DNA of 42,550 nucleotides from Ilumatobacteraceae bacterium (GCA_025358075.1 JANYKU010000183.1:1-42550), one strand, 5' to 3'. Positions 16,251 to 24,305 are shown, counted from the stretch's first letter. Notes: a model not told the origin generated them from the sequence alone. Program-made: numbers and translations.

Positions 16251-17369
16251 GTGCGACGCACGTGGTTGATCGGCCTGCTCGGGATCAGCGCGTGCAGCAA
16301 TTCGGCGACGACGCTGTCACCGTTGCTGCCACCTGCCGTTCAATCCATCGCCGATGCGGGGCAGCGAACGGGATGGATGACCAAGGGCATCGACCCGTGG
16401 GAAGTCTTCGTGTGCCACGTCCCGGCCAACGCTCAGTCTCCCGTCTACTCGGGCTTGCCGCTGCGACTTCCGCTGAAGCCCGACGAGATCGCGACCGTGC
16501 TCGACGCCAAGGTGACCCGCTACTTCGAGACGTTGTCGAACGGCATGTACCAACCGCAATTCAGCGCCGGCGGCGAGGTGACGATCGGGGTGAAGGACGA
16601 ACCGCAGGCCTGTGTCGACGAGGCGCTGGCGCAGTCGAGCGATCGCGCCCACGGCGTGATCGTCATCGCCGATGCCGAACACAACTCCACCCAGCCGGGA
16701 GGCTTCGGCAACCCTGGCGGCGCGTGCGCAGTACCACCGTGTCGGGCGTCGGCGACCAGACGATCGGCGTACGTGGGTGCGGCGGACTTCAGCCCCGATT
16801 GGGGTGACCAACCGCCGATGGACCTGATCGAGCACGAGATCGGCCATGCCCTCGGGTGGCCGCACAGCGGGTACGACGAGTCGGCGGCAGAGCCGCATCG
16901 CAGCGCGCTCGACGTGATGGGCGACAGCGCCGCGCCGCGCGCCGTGCATCCGGCGCGCCGTGACGCGCCCGACACCTTGGCCATCAACCGACTCGCGGCC
17001 GGGTGGATGCCGACTTCGGCGGTCGCGGTGATCCCGCGCTCCGGCAGCACCGTGACGCTCGCGCCATCGAATGGATCGTCGGGCACCCGGTTGGCCGTCA
17101 TCGAACTCCACGATCACCGATTCATCACCGTCGAGCTGCTGACCGCCACCGGCTTCGACGACCACCTCCCGGGGAGTGGAGTCGCTGTCCACCTGATCGA
17201 AGGAAACGACGCAACGCGGATCCAAACTCCGCTCGTCGGCGAACCGCCGTACGACCATCTGCTCACGGCGGGCCAGACGTTGACGAGTCACGGCTGGACC
17301 ATCACCGTCGGCGGCGGGTGGGGAGCGACACTCCAACCGGTCGCCGGTAGGCCTACTGTGACTGGCTGA
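16251..17369 (+). CDS. Metzincin-type zinc metalloprotease, lipoprotein
   Basis: 372 residues. Short signal peptide with lipobox ISAC, Cys15. A complete metzincin zinc motif HEIGHALGWPH (H195, E196, H199, G202, H205) is followed 18 residues later by a Met-turn candidate (DVMG, Met223). The N-terminal part (45-120) resembles the prodomain-like start of M6/M43-type or immunoprotease-like secreted enzymes. After the active site a beta-rich domain of about 130 residues follows (VAVIPRSGSTVTL to the end). Predicted to be anchored outside the membrane and to cleave an extracellular or envelope protein. The subfamily could not be assigned. Confidence 0.85.
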   Translation: MRRTWLIGLLGISACSNSATTLSPLLPPAVQSIADAGQRTGWMTKGIDPWEVFVCHVPANAQSPVYSGLPLRLPLKPDEIATVLDAKVTRYFETLSNGMYQPQFSAGGEVTIGVKDEPQACVDEALAQSSDRAHGVIVIADAEHNSTQPGGFGNPGGACAVPPCRASATRRSAYVGAADFSPDWGDQPPMDLIEHEIGHALGWPHSGYDESAAEPHRSALDVMGDSAAPRAVHPARRDAPDTLAINRLAAGWMPTSAVAVIPRSGSTVTLAPSNGSSGTRLAVIELHDHRFITVELLTATGFDDHLPGSGVAVHLIEGNDATRIQTPLVGEPPYDHLLTAGQTLTSHGWTITVGGGWGATLQPVAGRPTVTG

Positions 17370-17782
17370 TGTCGCCCGATGTGGAAGAGCTCCTGGCCGC
17401 TGCCAAGGCAGTACAGATGAATGCCCACGCTCCGTACTCGCATTTTCGGGTCGGGGCAGCGATACGAACGGCCAGCGGACGGATCTTCAGCGGCTGCAAC
17501 GTCGAGAACGCCGCCTACCCGCAGGGCTCGTGCGCGGAGGCCGGCGCCATCTCCGCGATGGCCGCCGCGGGCGAACGCGAGATCGTCGCCGTCTTGACCG
17601 TATGCGACGGAGAAGCAATCGGCACCTGCTGTGGCGGGTGCCGTCAACGCATCCGCGAGTTTGCCAAGGGCGACACACCGATCTATGCCGCAGGGCCCGA
17701 CGGCGTGCGTGCCACCTTCACCTTGGACGGGCTGCTGCCGAACTCGTTCGGACCGGATCATCTCACTGAGTTTCAACACTAG
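17369..17782 (+). CDS. cdd: Cytidine deaminase
   Basis: 137 residues, homotetrameric-type zinc enzyme deaminating cytidine and deoxycytidine. Zinc ligands and general acid are in GSCAEAGAI (Cys-Ala-Glu) and CCGGCRQRIREF (CxxC). Substrate-binding features FRVGAA and GCNVENAAYP are intact. Two common residues differ: the Arg normally following CAE is Ala, and the Pro before the CxxC is Cys. The Arg tunes zinc charge in Bacillus-type enzymes, so kinetics may differ. The start overlaps the metalloprotease stop (TGATG). Functionally it fits with deoC/deoA at the other end of the window. Confidence 0.93.
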   Translation: MSPDVEELLAAAKAVQMNAHAPYSHFRVGAAIRTASGRIFSGCNVENAAYPQGSCAEAGAISAMAAAGEREIVAVLTVCDGEAIGTCCGGCRQRIREFAKGDTPIYAAGPDGVRATFTLDGLLPNSFGPDHLTEFQH

Positions 17783-17794
17783 AGAATTTTGAAT

Positions 17795-17798
17795 GGAG
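17795..17798 (+). promoter_or_regulatory. Shine-Dalgarno GGAG deciding the cupredoxin start
   Basis: GGAG lies six bases before the ATG at 17805. It overlaps the alternative in-frame ATG at 17793, which it therefore argues against. Confidence 0.5.
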
Positions 17799-17804
17799 CA
17801 ACCC

Positions 17805-18161
17805 ATGAGCAACACCACACGGCGTCTCGCCTTCGTAGCCGCATGTTTCCTGGCGGTCGCCGCGACGGCCTGCAGCAGCAGCGGTACCAAGTCGAGCTCG
17901 ACCACCACCGCCGGTAGTTCGGCACCCGCCGCGCTCACCATCGAGAACACCTCGTTCGGCGCCGCGTCGGTCACCGCCGGAACCCAGTTCACGATCCAGA
18001 ACACTGACACCGTGAAGCACACCGTCACCGACGACGCCGGATCGTTCGATGTAAGTGTCCCAGGCGGTGGCACCGCGACGCTGACGATCCCCAAGGCGGG
18101 GACCTACAAGATCCACTGCAAGATCCACGCCTCGATGCACGGCACGATCACCGTCGCCTGA
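17805..18161 (+). CDS. Cupredoxin-like lipoprotein
   Basis: 118 residues. Signal peptide with lipobox TAC (Cys about 23), a Ser/Thr linker, then a plastocyanin/azurin-like beta-sandwich of about 80 residues. The type 1 copper ligands are visible: His in VKHTVTDD, then Cys, His and Met in CKIHASMHG. It is a probable small blue copper electron carrier on the outer face of the membrane. No obvious redox partner is adjacent. A CopC/CopD-like protein is encoded 20 kb away, with no evidence that they are linked. Confidence 0.88.
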   Translation: MSNTTRRLAFVAACFLAVAATACSSSGTKSSSTTTAGSSAPAALTIENTSFGAASVTAGTQFTIQNTDTVKHTVTDDAGSFDVSVPGGGTATLTIPKAGTYKIHCKIHASMHGTITVA

Positions 18162-18167
18162 CCGGCG

Positions 18168-18173
18168 TACGCT
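18168..18173 (+). promoter_or_regulatory. -10 element TACGCT, leaderless start
   Basis: TACGCT lies at -13 to -8 from the GTG at 18181, in the 19-bp gap after the cupredoxin gene. Confidence 0.42.
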
Positions 18174-18180
18174 GGCCGGC

Positions 18181-19359
18181 GTGTCATCCGCACGTCTGCC
18201 CTACCTCACGGCCAAGCTGCAAGGCTTCGGCACCACGATCTTCGCCGAGATGAGTGCCCTTGCCATGGCAACGGGCAGCGTCAACCTCGGCCAAGGCTTC
18301 CCCGACACCGCCGGGCCCCGCGAGGTGCTCGACGCGGCAATCGCGGCAATCAACGAGGGTGTCAATCAGTACCCGCCGGGTCCGGGCATGGCTGTGTTGC
18401 GCGAAGCGATCGCTGCGCACCAGCAACGCTTCTACGGACTGCAGTACGACTCCGACTCCGAGGTGTTCGTCACGACCGGGGCCACTGAGGCATTGGCCGG
18501 GTCGCTGATGGGGCTACTCGACACCGGCGACGAGGTCGTGCTGTTCGAGCCGATGTACGACAGCTACCAGGCGTGCATCGCCCTGGCCGGTGCGGTGGCC
18601 AAACCGGTGACGCTTCGTCCGCCGAACTACCGATTCGATCCCGACGAGCTCCGCGCGGCGATCACGCCGAAGACCAAGCTGCTGTTGATCAACAGCCCGC
18701 ACAACCCGACCGGCCACGTGCTCGACACCGACGAGTTGCAGTTGATCGCCGACCTTGCACTCGAACACGACTTGATCGTGATCACCGACGAGGTCTATGA
18801 GCATCTCGTGTTCGACGACGCCCGGCACATCCCGCTGGCGACCTTTCCCGGCATGCGTGACCGCACCCTCGTGATCTCGAGCGGCGGCAAAACGTTCAAC
18901 ACCACGGGTTGGAAGATCGGCTGGATCTGCGGGCCGCCACCGCTGATCGCCGCGGCTCGTACCGCCAAGCAGTTCCTCACCTACGTCAGCGGCGCTCCCT
19001 TCCAGCCGGCAATTGCTGTCGGCCTCGGATTGCCCGACTCCTTCTTCACCGGGTTCGCCGCCGACATGCAATCCAAGCGCGACCGCCTGCTGCCCGGTCT
19101 GCACGCCGCCGGCTTCACGGTGTACCCGACGCATGGCACGTACTTCGTCACCGTCGACATCCGTCCCGTACAGCCCGATGGAGACGGCATGGCCTTCTGC
19201 CGTTCGCTGCCAGGTCGATGCGGAGTCGTGGCGATCCCCAACGAGGTGTTCTACGCCAACCGGCACGAGGGTCGGCACCTCGTCCGCTTCGCATTCTGCA
19301 AACGACCGGAAGTGCTCGACGAAGCCGCCGAGCGACTGGCCAAACTGGCGACCGGGTAA
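18181..19359 (+). CDS. Class I/II aminotransferase (glutamine/methionine transaminase type)
   Basis: 392 residues, PLP-dependent fold-type I. LGQGFPD at about 36-42, TGATEAL at about 99-105, NSPHNPTGHVL at about 170-180, the PLP-phenol region ITDEVYEHLVF, and the PLP Lys in SGGKTFNTTGWKIGW (about 237-251). The sequence pattern matches the YbdL / kynurenine aminotransferase (glutamine transaminase K) group, and also the mycobacterial protein annotated DapC. The neighbouring omega-amidase gene argues for glutamine-dependent transamination of a 2-oxo acid such as 4-methylthio-2-oxobutanoate. A succinyl-diaminopimelate role is the alternative. Confidence 0.9.
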   Translation: MSSARLPYLTAKLQGFGTTIFAEMSALAMATGSVNLGQGFPDTAGPREVLDAAIAAINEGVNQYPPGPGMAVLREAIAAHQQRFYGLQYDSDSEVFVTTGATEALAGSLMGLLDTGDEVVLFEPMYDSYQACIALAGAVAKPVTLRPPNYRFDPDELRAAITPKTKLLLINSPHNPTGHVLDTDELQLIADLALEHDLIVITDEVYEHLVFDDARHIPLATFPGMRDRTLVISSGGKTFNTTGWKIGWICGPPPLIAAARTAKQFLTYVSGAPFQPAIAVGLGLPDSFFTGFAADMQSKRDRLLPGLHAAGFTVYPTHGTYFVTVDIRPVQPDGDGMAFCRSLPGRCGVVAIPNEVFYANRHEGRHLVRFAFCKRPEVLDEAAERLAKLATG

Positions 19360-19362
19360 TCT
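19357..19362 (+). promoter_or_regulatory. -10 element TAATCT overlapping a stop codon
   Basis: TAATCT begins with the aminotransferase TAA stop and lies at -12 to -7 from the ATG at 19369. An internal leaderless promoter for the omega-amidase is likely. Confidence 0.45.
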
Positions 19363-19368
19363 TCGACG

Positions 19369-20139
19369 ATGCGCGTCGCCGCCATTCAACACGACATCGT
19401 CTGGTGCGATCGGGAAGCCAACTTCGAACACCTCGCGCCGATGATTGCCGGCGCGGCTGCGGCCGGTGCCCGTCTGATCCTGCTCAGCGAGACGTTCTCG
19501 ACGGGTTTCGCCACCGATCGCGACGACCTCGGCGAGCCCGAGGGTGGCCGCTCCTCGCAGTTCCTCGTCACACAGGCCCGACTGCACGGCGTCTGGGTCG
19601 GTGGCTCGTGCCCCGAGATCGCTGCCGACGCGCCGGCCGACGACCAACGACCGCACAACACACTGGTGCTGGCCGCTCCCGATGGCACGCAGCATCGGTA
19701 CCGCAAGATCCATCCCTTCACCTATGGCGGCGAGACCAAGCACTTCCGAGCCGGCGATCAGTTCGTCACGGTCGACGTCGAAGGCGTGCGGGTCACCCTG
19801 TTCGTCTGCTACGACCTGCGCTTCGCCGACGAGTTCTGGCAGCTCGCCAACGACACCGACGTGTACCTCGTGCCGGCCAACTGGCCAGAGGCGCGGCGAC
19901 TGCCGTGGATGTCGCTGCTCCAGGCGCGAGCGATCGAGAACCAGGCCTACGTGATCGGTTGCAACCGCGTCGGCACCGGCAACGGACTGCCGTACAGCGG
20001 AGATTCGCGGATCATCGACCCGTTGGGTGAGGTGCTGGCCGGCGCGGCGCTGACCGAGAGCATCCTGCTCGCCGACATCAGCGCCGAGCGTGTCGCCGAA
20101 GTGCGCGACCGGTTCCGCTTCCTGCAAGACCGTCGATAG
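19369..20139 (+). CDS. Omega-amidase / carbon-nitrogen hydrolase (YafV/Nit2-like)
   Basis: 256 residues, nitrilase superfamily. Catalytic triad: Glu in LLSETFSTGF (about 43), Lys in YRKIHPF (about 107), and Cys in FVCYDLRF (about 145). The CYDLRF form and the short length match omega-amidases of the YafV/Nit2 group, which hydrolyse alpha-ketoglutaramate or alpha-ketosuccinamate. It is encoded 9 bp after a glutamine-type transaminase. Together they would make transamination from glutamine irreversible, as described for methionine salvage. Confidence 0.9.
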   Translation: MRVAAIQHDIVWCDREANFEHLAPMIAGAAAAGARLILLSETFSTGFATDRDDLGEPEGGRSSQFLVTQARLHGVWVGGSCPEIAADAPADDQRPHNTLVLAAPDGTQHRYRKIHPFTYGGETKHFRAGDQFVTVDVEGVRVTLFVCYDLRFADEFWQLANDTDVYLVPANWPEARRLPWMSLLQARAIENQAYVIGCNRVGTGNGLPYSGDSRIIDPLGEVLAGAALTESILLADISAERVAEVRDRFRFLQDRR

Positions 20140-20159
20140 TCGGCGGCCGGCAGGCGAGC

Positions 20160-20165
20160 TACCGT
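20160..20165 (+). promoter_or_regulatory. -10 element TACCGT, leaderless start
   Basis: TACCGT lies at -12 to -7 from the GTG at 20172. It supports that start for the uncharacterised gene. Confidence 0.42.
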
Positions 20166-20171
20166 GCGCCC

Positions 20172-20900
20172 GTGTCCCCATCGCCGACCACAAGGCCGAC
20201 CGTTCCCGAGTTGTTGTACGGCTGTTGGAAGCGGGCGTGGATCGAGTTCTCCGACGGTTCGATCGATGACTCGAGCCATGTCTTCTGGTTGCAGACACCG
20301 TCGCGGATGGTCGACGTGCGCATCGCCGCGGATCGCCCGGATCTTGCCGATCGAGCGGGCCTGCACGACTGCACCCTCGACGAACTTCGCGCCATCGCCT
20401 ACAGCGATTCGAGCAGTGGGTACACCGAATGTGGACCAGTCGTTCTCGACGCCGCCGGGTTGCGCACGGCGACCGCCTGTTGGCACACCCGCGGCCACGG
20501 CGTGAACTTCCAGCCGGTCTCCGCGTTCCCCGAGCCCGGCTTGATGAGCTGGAGCGACGACGGCACCGTGATGGTCGAACGAGCGCCGAGCGGCGCCTAC
20601 GTCGAGCAGTGGCAACTCGTGCCCGGCACCCGGGATCCGCTCTCCGTCATCGCGGTTGGTGATCATCAGGTGTACCGCGCCGGAGATGTCGCCGTGTTCG
20701 TTCGCGATCGAGCCATCCCAGTCCCGCGCACGGCCCGATTGGCTGAACTACTGGATGACCATCAGCATGATCGGCCGACGATCGAAGCCCTGCTCGATTG
20801 CGAGTTCAGCGTGGCCGAGCGGACGGGCACCGAGTGGACCATCACCACCTCGACCCTGCCGTGGCGGAAAGGCAAAGTTCTCGATGTCGATCTTCGCTGA
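20172..20900 (+). CDS. Conserved-looking protein of unknown function
   Basis: 242 residues, no signal peptide or membrane helix. Not confidently recognised. The N-terminal third (LLYGCWKRAWIEF, then VFWLQTPSRMVDVRI) has a Trp-rich beta-strand pattern that faintly recalls HRI1/lipocalin-like small-molecule-binding barrels. Several conserved-looking Trp and His residues follow (CWHTRGHGVNFQP), and the C-terminus is strand-rich (TEWTITTSTLPWRKGKVLDVDL). It overlaps the Rieske oxygenase gene by 17 bp and has similar codon use, so it is real and probably works with it, perhaps binding its substrate or product. That role is inference. Confidence 0.75.
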   Translation: MSPSPTTRPTVPELLYGCWKRAWIEFSDGSIDDSSHVFWLQTPSRMVDVRIAADRPDLADRAGLHDCTLDELRAIAYSDSSSGYTECGPVVLDAAGLRTATACWHTRGHGVNFQPVSAFPEPGLMSWSDDGTVMVERAPSGAYVEQWQLVPGTRDPLSVIAVGDHQVYRAGDVAVFVRDRAIPVPRTARLAELLDDHQHDRPTIEALLDCEFSVAERTGTEWTITTSTLPWRKGKVLDVDLR

Positions 20901-22077
20901 GCTCGCCGAGCACGCTCGGCTTCCATTTGAGGAAGCGCGGATGCTGCCCTCTGCCGCCTACACCTCGCCGGCGGTGCTGGCGGAGGAACATCGTCGGATC
21001 TTCGCCCGCGAGTGGATGTGCGTCGGCCGCACTGCAGACCTCCCGCGCGTCGGCGACTACCTGACCGCGGAGATCCCAACCGGCGCCACCGATGCGCTCG
21101 GCCGCCATCGTTCGATCATCGTCGTTCGCGGCGATACCGGGATTCTCGCGGCGTTCGACAACGTCTGTGCCCACCGTGGCTCACCACTGCTCGAAGGTTG
21201 CGGCAACGAGACCCGCATCACCTGCCCATACCACGCTTGGATCTACCGACTCGATGGCCAGTTGATCGGTGCGCCGTACATGAACCGCACCACCGACGCC
21301 ACCGGCAGACCATTCGACGCGGCCGACCACCGTCTGACGACGCTTCGGTTGGAGGAGTGGGAGGGCTTCCTGTTCGTCAACCAGCACGCCGATGCTCCGG
21401 CACTCGGGCCACGACTGACCGGGCTCAGCGATGTGGTCGGTCGTTATCGAATGGCCGGGTACGTGCCGGTTCACCACCAGGTCGACGTGTGGGACACCAA
21501 CTGGAAGCTGCTGTACGAGAACTTCATGGATGCGTACCACGTGTTCAAAGTGCACAGGAACAGCTTTGCCAAGAACGGCGACAACACGCTGAAGACCACC
21601 ATGCACGCGGGCACCGACGATTACGCCTATCACCTCGTCGGGCACGACGCAGATGCCGAATCGGGGGCGGCCCATCCCTCGAACACTTCGCTTGAAGGCG
21701 ACTGGTGCCACACGCTGCTGCTCGGTGCGGTGTTTCCCACGCACATCATGCAGCTCCAGCCGGACTGGCTGTGGTACCTACAACTCAGCCCGCTCGGCGT
21801 CGATCGAGTGCGCCTTCGCTGGGACGTCTCGGTGGCGCCAGAGGTGCTCGCCGATCAAGCCGACGCCGATGACTACGTCGCCAAGTTGCTCAGCCTGCTC
21901 AACCTGGTCAATGCCGAAGACCGGCCGATCGTCGAAGGGGTGTTCCGCGGAGTGCACCACCCGGATCTACGACGCGGTCCGTTGTCGTACCTCGAACGCA
22001 ACGTGTACGACTTCGATCGCTACATGGCCCGGGCCCTCGACCGCACAGCGGATGACATCCGAAAGGAACAGCGATGA
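20884..22077 (+). CDS. Rieske non-haem iron oxygenase, alpha subunit
   Basis: 397 residues. The Rieske [2Fe-2S] domain has CAHRGSPLLEGC and CPYHAWIY (C-x-H ... C-x2-H, about 86-108). The mononuclear iron region is ENFMDAYHVFKVH (about 212-224), with the bridging Asp and two His ligands, and a later Asp ligand is likely near RPIVEGVFRG. It resembles phenylpropionate/choline-type single-subunit oxygenases. No beta subunit, ferredoxin or reductase gene is adjacent, so electrons must come from elsewhere. The start lies inside the upstream unknown gene; a VOC protein gene follows with an ATGA overlap. Confidence 0.92.
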   Translation: MSIFAELAEHARLPFEEARMLPSAAYTSPAVLAEEHRRIFAREWMCVGRTADLPRVGDYLTAEIPTGATDALGRHRSIIVVRGDTGILAAFDNVCAHRGSPLLEGCGNETRITCPYHAWIYRLDGQLIGAPYMNRTTDATGRPFDAADHRLTTLRLEEWEGFLFVNQHADAPALGPRLTGLSDVVGRYRMAGYVPVHHQVDVWDTNWKLLYENFMDAYHVFKVHRNSFAKNGDNTLKTTMHAGTDDYAYHLVGHDADAESGAAHPSNTSLEGDWCHTLLLGAVFPTHIMQLQPDWLWYLQLSPLGVDRVRLRWDVSVAPEVLADQADADDYVAKLLSLLNLVNAEDRPIVEGVFRGVHHPDLRRGPLSYLERNVYDFDRYMARALDRTADDIRKEQR

Positions 22078-22412
22078 GCACAACCGGAATCGACCACTAC
22101 TACGTGGAGACGCACAACTGGGCCAAGGCCGTGGCCTTCTGGCAGCGCCTCGGGTTCGAGGTGGAGTTCGACACGGGCCACGGCTCGGGCATGCTGCGCC
22201 ACCCCGCCGGCGGTCCGGGGATCTTCGTCGCCGAGCAATCGATCGAGCATCCGCTGGCCACGGAGTTGTATCTCGGGGCAGGCGCAGACTTCGCCGCCCC
22301 CGACGGCGTCGATGTGGTCAGCCCGTTCCATGACTCTCACTGGGGAACCAAGGTGATGATCATCCAGGATCCCGATGGCCACCGCTTCCGCATCGAGGCG
22401 CCCGCCGGCTGA
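22074..22412 (+). CDS. VOC-superfamily (glyoxalase/dioxygenase-like) protein
   Basis: 112 residues, a single vicinal-oxygen-chelate module. It starts GIDHYYVETHNWAKAVAFW with the usual metal-side His, has a central GGPGIFVAE strand, and ends in IIQDPDGHRFRIEAP. The ATG overlaps the Rieske oxygenase stop. The small size fits a homodimeric lyase, isomerase, ring-cleavage enzyme or binding protein. Acting on the oxygenase product is likely from the gene order but unproven. It ends 1 bp from a convergent gene. Confidence 0.88.
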   Translation: MSTTGIDHYYVETHNWAKAVAFWQRLGFEVEFDTGHGSGMLRHPAGGPGIFVAEQSIEHPLATELYLGAGADFAAPDGVDVVSPFHDSHWGTKVMIIQDPDGHRFRIEAPAG

Positions 22413-22413
22413 C

Positions 22414-23829
22414 TCACGCGCACGCGCCACCGGTCGGGGGGAAGGAACCTCCTCGACAGCGCGAGCCCGTCGTGACGGTCTTGACCGTCAGGTCGGCGGC
22501 GGTGCCATCGATCTCGATGAACCAGACCGTGGCGATGGTCAAGGCGGCTGAGTTCGGCGTCGTTACCACGATCACGGGCCCGGAGAGGTTGCCGTACATG
22601 ACCTCGGCCGAGAGTTGCGGATCACCCGCCCCCGCCGAAAGTTCACTCCGCAGTGCCTCGGTAACGGCAGCCTGTACTTCATCGACCGACGCGAAGTGCC
22701 GGCCCGCAAGCCCGTCCAATGCCCGCTGATCCACTGCAAAGGTGCCAGAGCCGATCGCCGCGTCGACCTCGTCACGCCGCGGGGCAATCAGCCACGGTTG
22801 CCAGTCCCCCGCGGCAGCCTGTCGCACGGTCGGCAATGCCGCCGCCGCTTCGTCCGGCGCCTGCCGGCCTACGACGGCAGCCGTGCCACTGCCATCCGCC
22901 AGCATCGTCACCGGTGGGTACGGAGCCGATTGATCGAGGTAGTAGGCATACGTGACCACCGCCCGGCCGCGCAAGAGCACCACACGAAGCTCGACGCCCG
23001 AGGCCAAGGTGCACCCGGAGCTCATCGCCCCGGAGATGGTGAACGGCCCAATGGCCTCATCGAGCAACGACAACCCGAACGGTCCGGGCGCAGCGATGTC
23101 GAAGCCGGGTACGGCCGCATCGGTCGGCCGTGGGATCAGCGACCGGGCGATCTCCAGGAGGGCCGCCTTGTCGAAGAGGCGGTCGCGGATGTACACCGAA
23201 CTGCCATCGGCAAGCTGCCATGCTGCCTGCCCGCCACCCTGACCGTTCACATTGACCGACGCCAGCTGTCCGTTGACGTCATCGCCCTGGGTCGCGCTGG
23301 TGCTCGTCTGATCGTCGAAGAATCGTTCGACGATGACGTAGGGGTCATTGATCGATCTCGAGGGGCTGGCGAAGAGTTGAATCGCAACGGGTTTGGAGCT
23401 CCCCCGCGCATATGGCAGTCGAGGAGCGCCGGGAGGTGCTTCTCGAGCCCACGTTGTCGTGCAGCCCGCCATGTCGATGACCGGCCGAGTGAGCGACTCG
23501 GTGGTTGGTGCGACCGTTGTGGTCTCGTCCGTCACCGGAGCAACCACCGCGACGGTGGTGACTGTCGTGTCCGACGCCACCGTCGACGCAACCACCGTCG
23601 ACGCAACCACCGTCGACGCGATGGTCGGTGCTATGCGCTGGGTGTTGTTGCCCTGGTGCTCCACGACAAGTCCGACAGTCACCAACGCGACGACTGCGAT
23701 CGCTCCAGCCGAAACCTTCAGCACCCACCGCCGCGCCGGTTCTACCGTGGACGGCGTCGGCAGGTTGACGTCTAGGTGTGCGGCCAGCCGGCGCAGCGCC
23801 GAGGCGACCAGATCGTCGTCGTCGTTCAT
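22414..23829 (-). CDS. Membrane protein partner of SigE-family sigma factor (anti-sigma-like)
   Basis: 471 residues. A short acidic cytosolic N-terminus (about 1-33), one membrane helix (about 36-58, VSAGAIAVVALVTVGLVVE), and a Thr/Val-rich tether to about 112 that contains three VVAST-like repeats. A large extracytoplasmic domain follows with paired Cys residues (near 122, 279 and the C-terminus). The start overlaps the sigma factor stop (ATGA), as in sigma/anti-sigma pairs. The cytosolic part lacks a zinc-finger anti-sigma motif (HxxxCxxC), so an anti-sigma function is inferred only from position and topology. Confidence 0.75.
   Translation of the reverse strand: MNDDDDLVASALRRLAAHLDVNLPTPSTVEPARRWVLKVSAGAIAVVALVTVGLVVEHQGNNTQRIAPTIASTVVASTVVASTVASDTTVTTVAVVAPVTDETTTVAPTTESLTRPVIDMAGCTTTWAREAPPGAPRLPYARGSSKPVAIQLFASPSRSINDPYVIVERFFDDQTSTSATQGDDVNGQLASVNVNGQGGGQAAWQLADGSSVYIRDRLFDKAALLEIARSLIPRPTDAAVPGFDIAAPGPFGLSLLDEAIGPFTISGAMSSGCTLASGVELRVVLLRGRAVVTYAYYLDQSAPYPPVTMLADGSGTAAVVGRQAPDEAAAALPTVRQAAAGDWQPWLIAPRRDEVDAAIGSGTFAVDQRALDGLAGRHFASVDEVQAAVTEALRSELSAGAGDPQLSAEVMYGNLSGPVIVVTTPNSAALTIATVWFIEIDGTAADLTVKTVTTGSRCRGGSFPPTGGACA
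23577..23621. repeat. Three 15-bp tandem repeats
   Basis: Unit CCACCGTCGACGCAA repeated three times without gaps, the third copy with one substitution. It encodes part of the Val/Ala/Ser/Thr tether of the membrane protein. Because the unit is a multiple of three, copy-number changes would alter tether length without a frameshift. Confidence 0.85.
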
Positions 23830-24305
23830 CGCTCGATCACCTTTCTCAGCTCAGCGAGTCCGCGGAACACAAGACTGCGAACCGTCGCCTGGCGGACTCC
23901 GAGGATCGCGGCGATCTCGTCGTCGGAGCGGCCGTCGATGAACCGCAGCACGACGGCAGTGCGCTGGCGCAGCTGGAGGGATGCGAGGACATCGAACAAC
24001 TCGACCGTCGACGCGTCGGCCGCGGCGAGCTCGGGAACCGAACCCAGCGGCAACGGTTTGGTGCGACGCAGCTCGTTGCGGCACGCATTGATCACCGCAA
24101 CGCGGAGGTACGCGGCCGGCTCCCGGATGCGGTCGTAGCGACGCCCGACGCGTACGAAGGCGTCCTGCACCAGATCTTCAGCGACGGTCGATGACCCGAC
24201 GACGAGCCAAGCGACACGAACCATGCGTACGTACTCGGCGCGGTACAGCTCGGCGAACGTGGTGCGACTCAACTTGATCGCGACCGTAGGCCAAACGATG
24301 TCCAC
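23826..24305 (-). CDS. SigE-family ECF RNA polymerase sigma factor
   Basis: 159 residues from the GTG at 24305. Region 2 runs from FAELYRAEYVRMVRVAWLVVG to AEDLVQDAFVRV (about 16-55), and region 4 covers about 105-150 (LRQRTAVVLRFIDGRSDDEIAAILGVRQATVRSLVFRGLAEL). The two are joined by a short linker, as usual for the actinobacterial SigE-like 70-kDa subgroup (TIGR02983). A longer in-frame ATG at 24404 would abut the divergent gene start and is unlikely. Coupled to the downstream membrane protein gene. No target promoter could be identified. Confidence 0.88.
   Translation of the reverse strand: MDIVWPTVAIKLSRTTFAELYRAEYVRMVRVAWLVVGSSTVAEDLVQDAFVRVGRRYDRIREPAAYLRVAVINACRNELRRTKPLPLGSVPELAAADASTVELFDVLASLQLRQRTAVVLRFIDGRSDDEIAAILGVRQATVRSLVFRGLAELRKVIER

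Noticed and set aside
18514..20298. A 594-codon open frame on the minus strand across the transaminase and amidase genes
   Set aside because: It is antisense to two well-supported enzymes, has no recognisable domain and shows the Arg/His/Asp-rich composition of a shadow frame in GC-rich DNA.
22615..23775. A 386-codon plus-strand frame opposite the sigma-linked membrane protein
   Set aside because: Strongly Arg/Pro-rich shadow frame without domains; the minus-strand gene has a membrane helix and coupling to the sigma factor.
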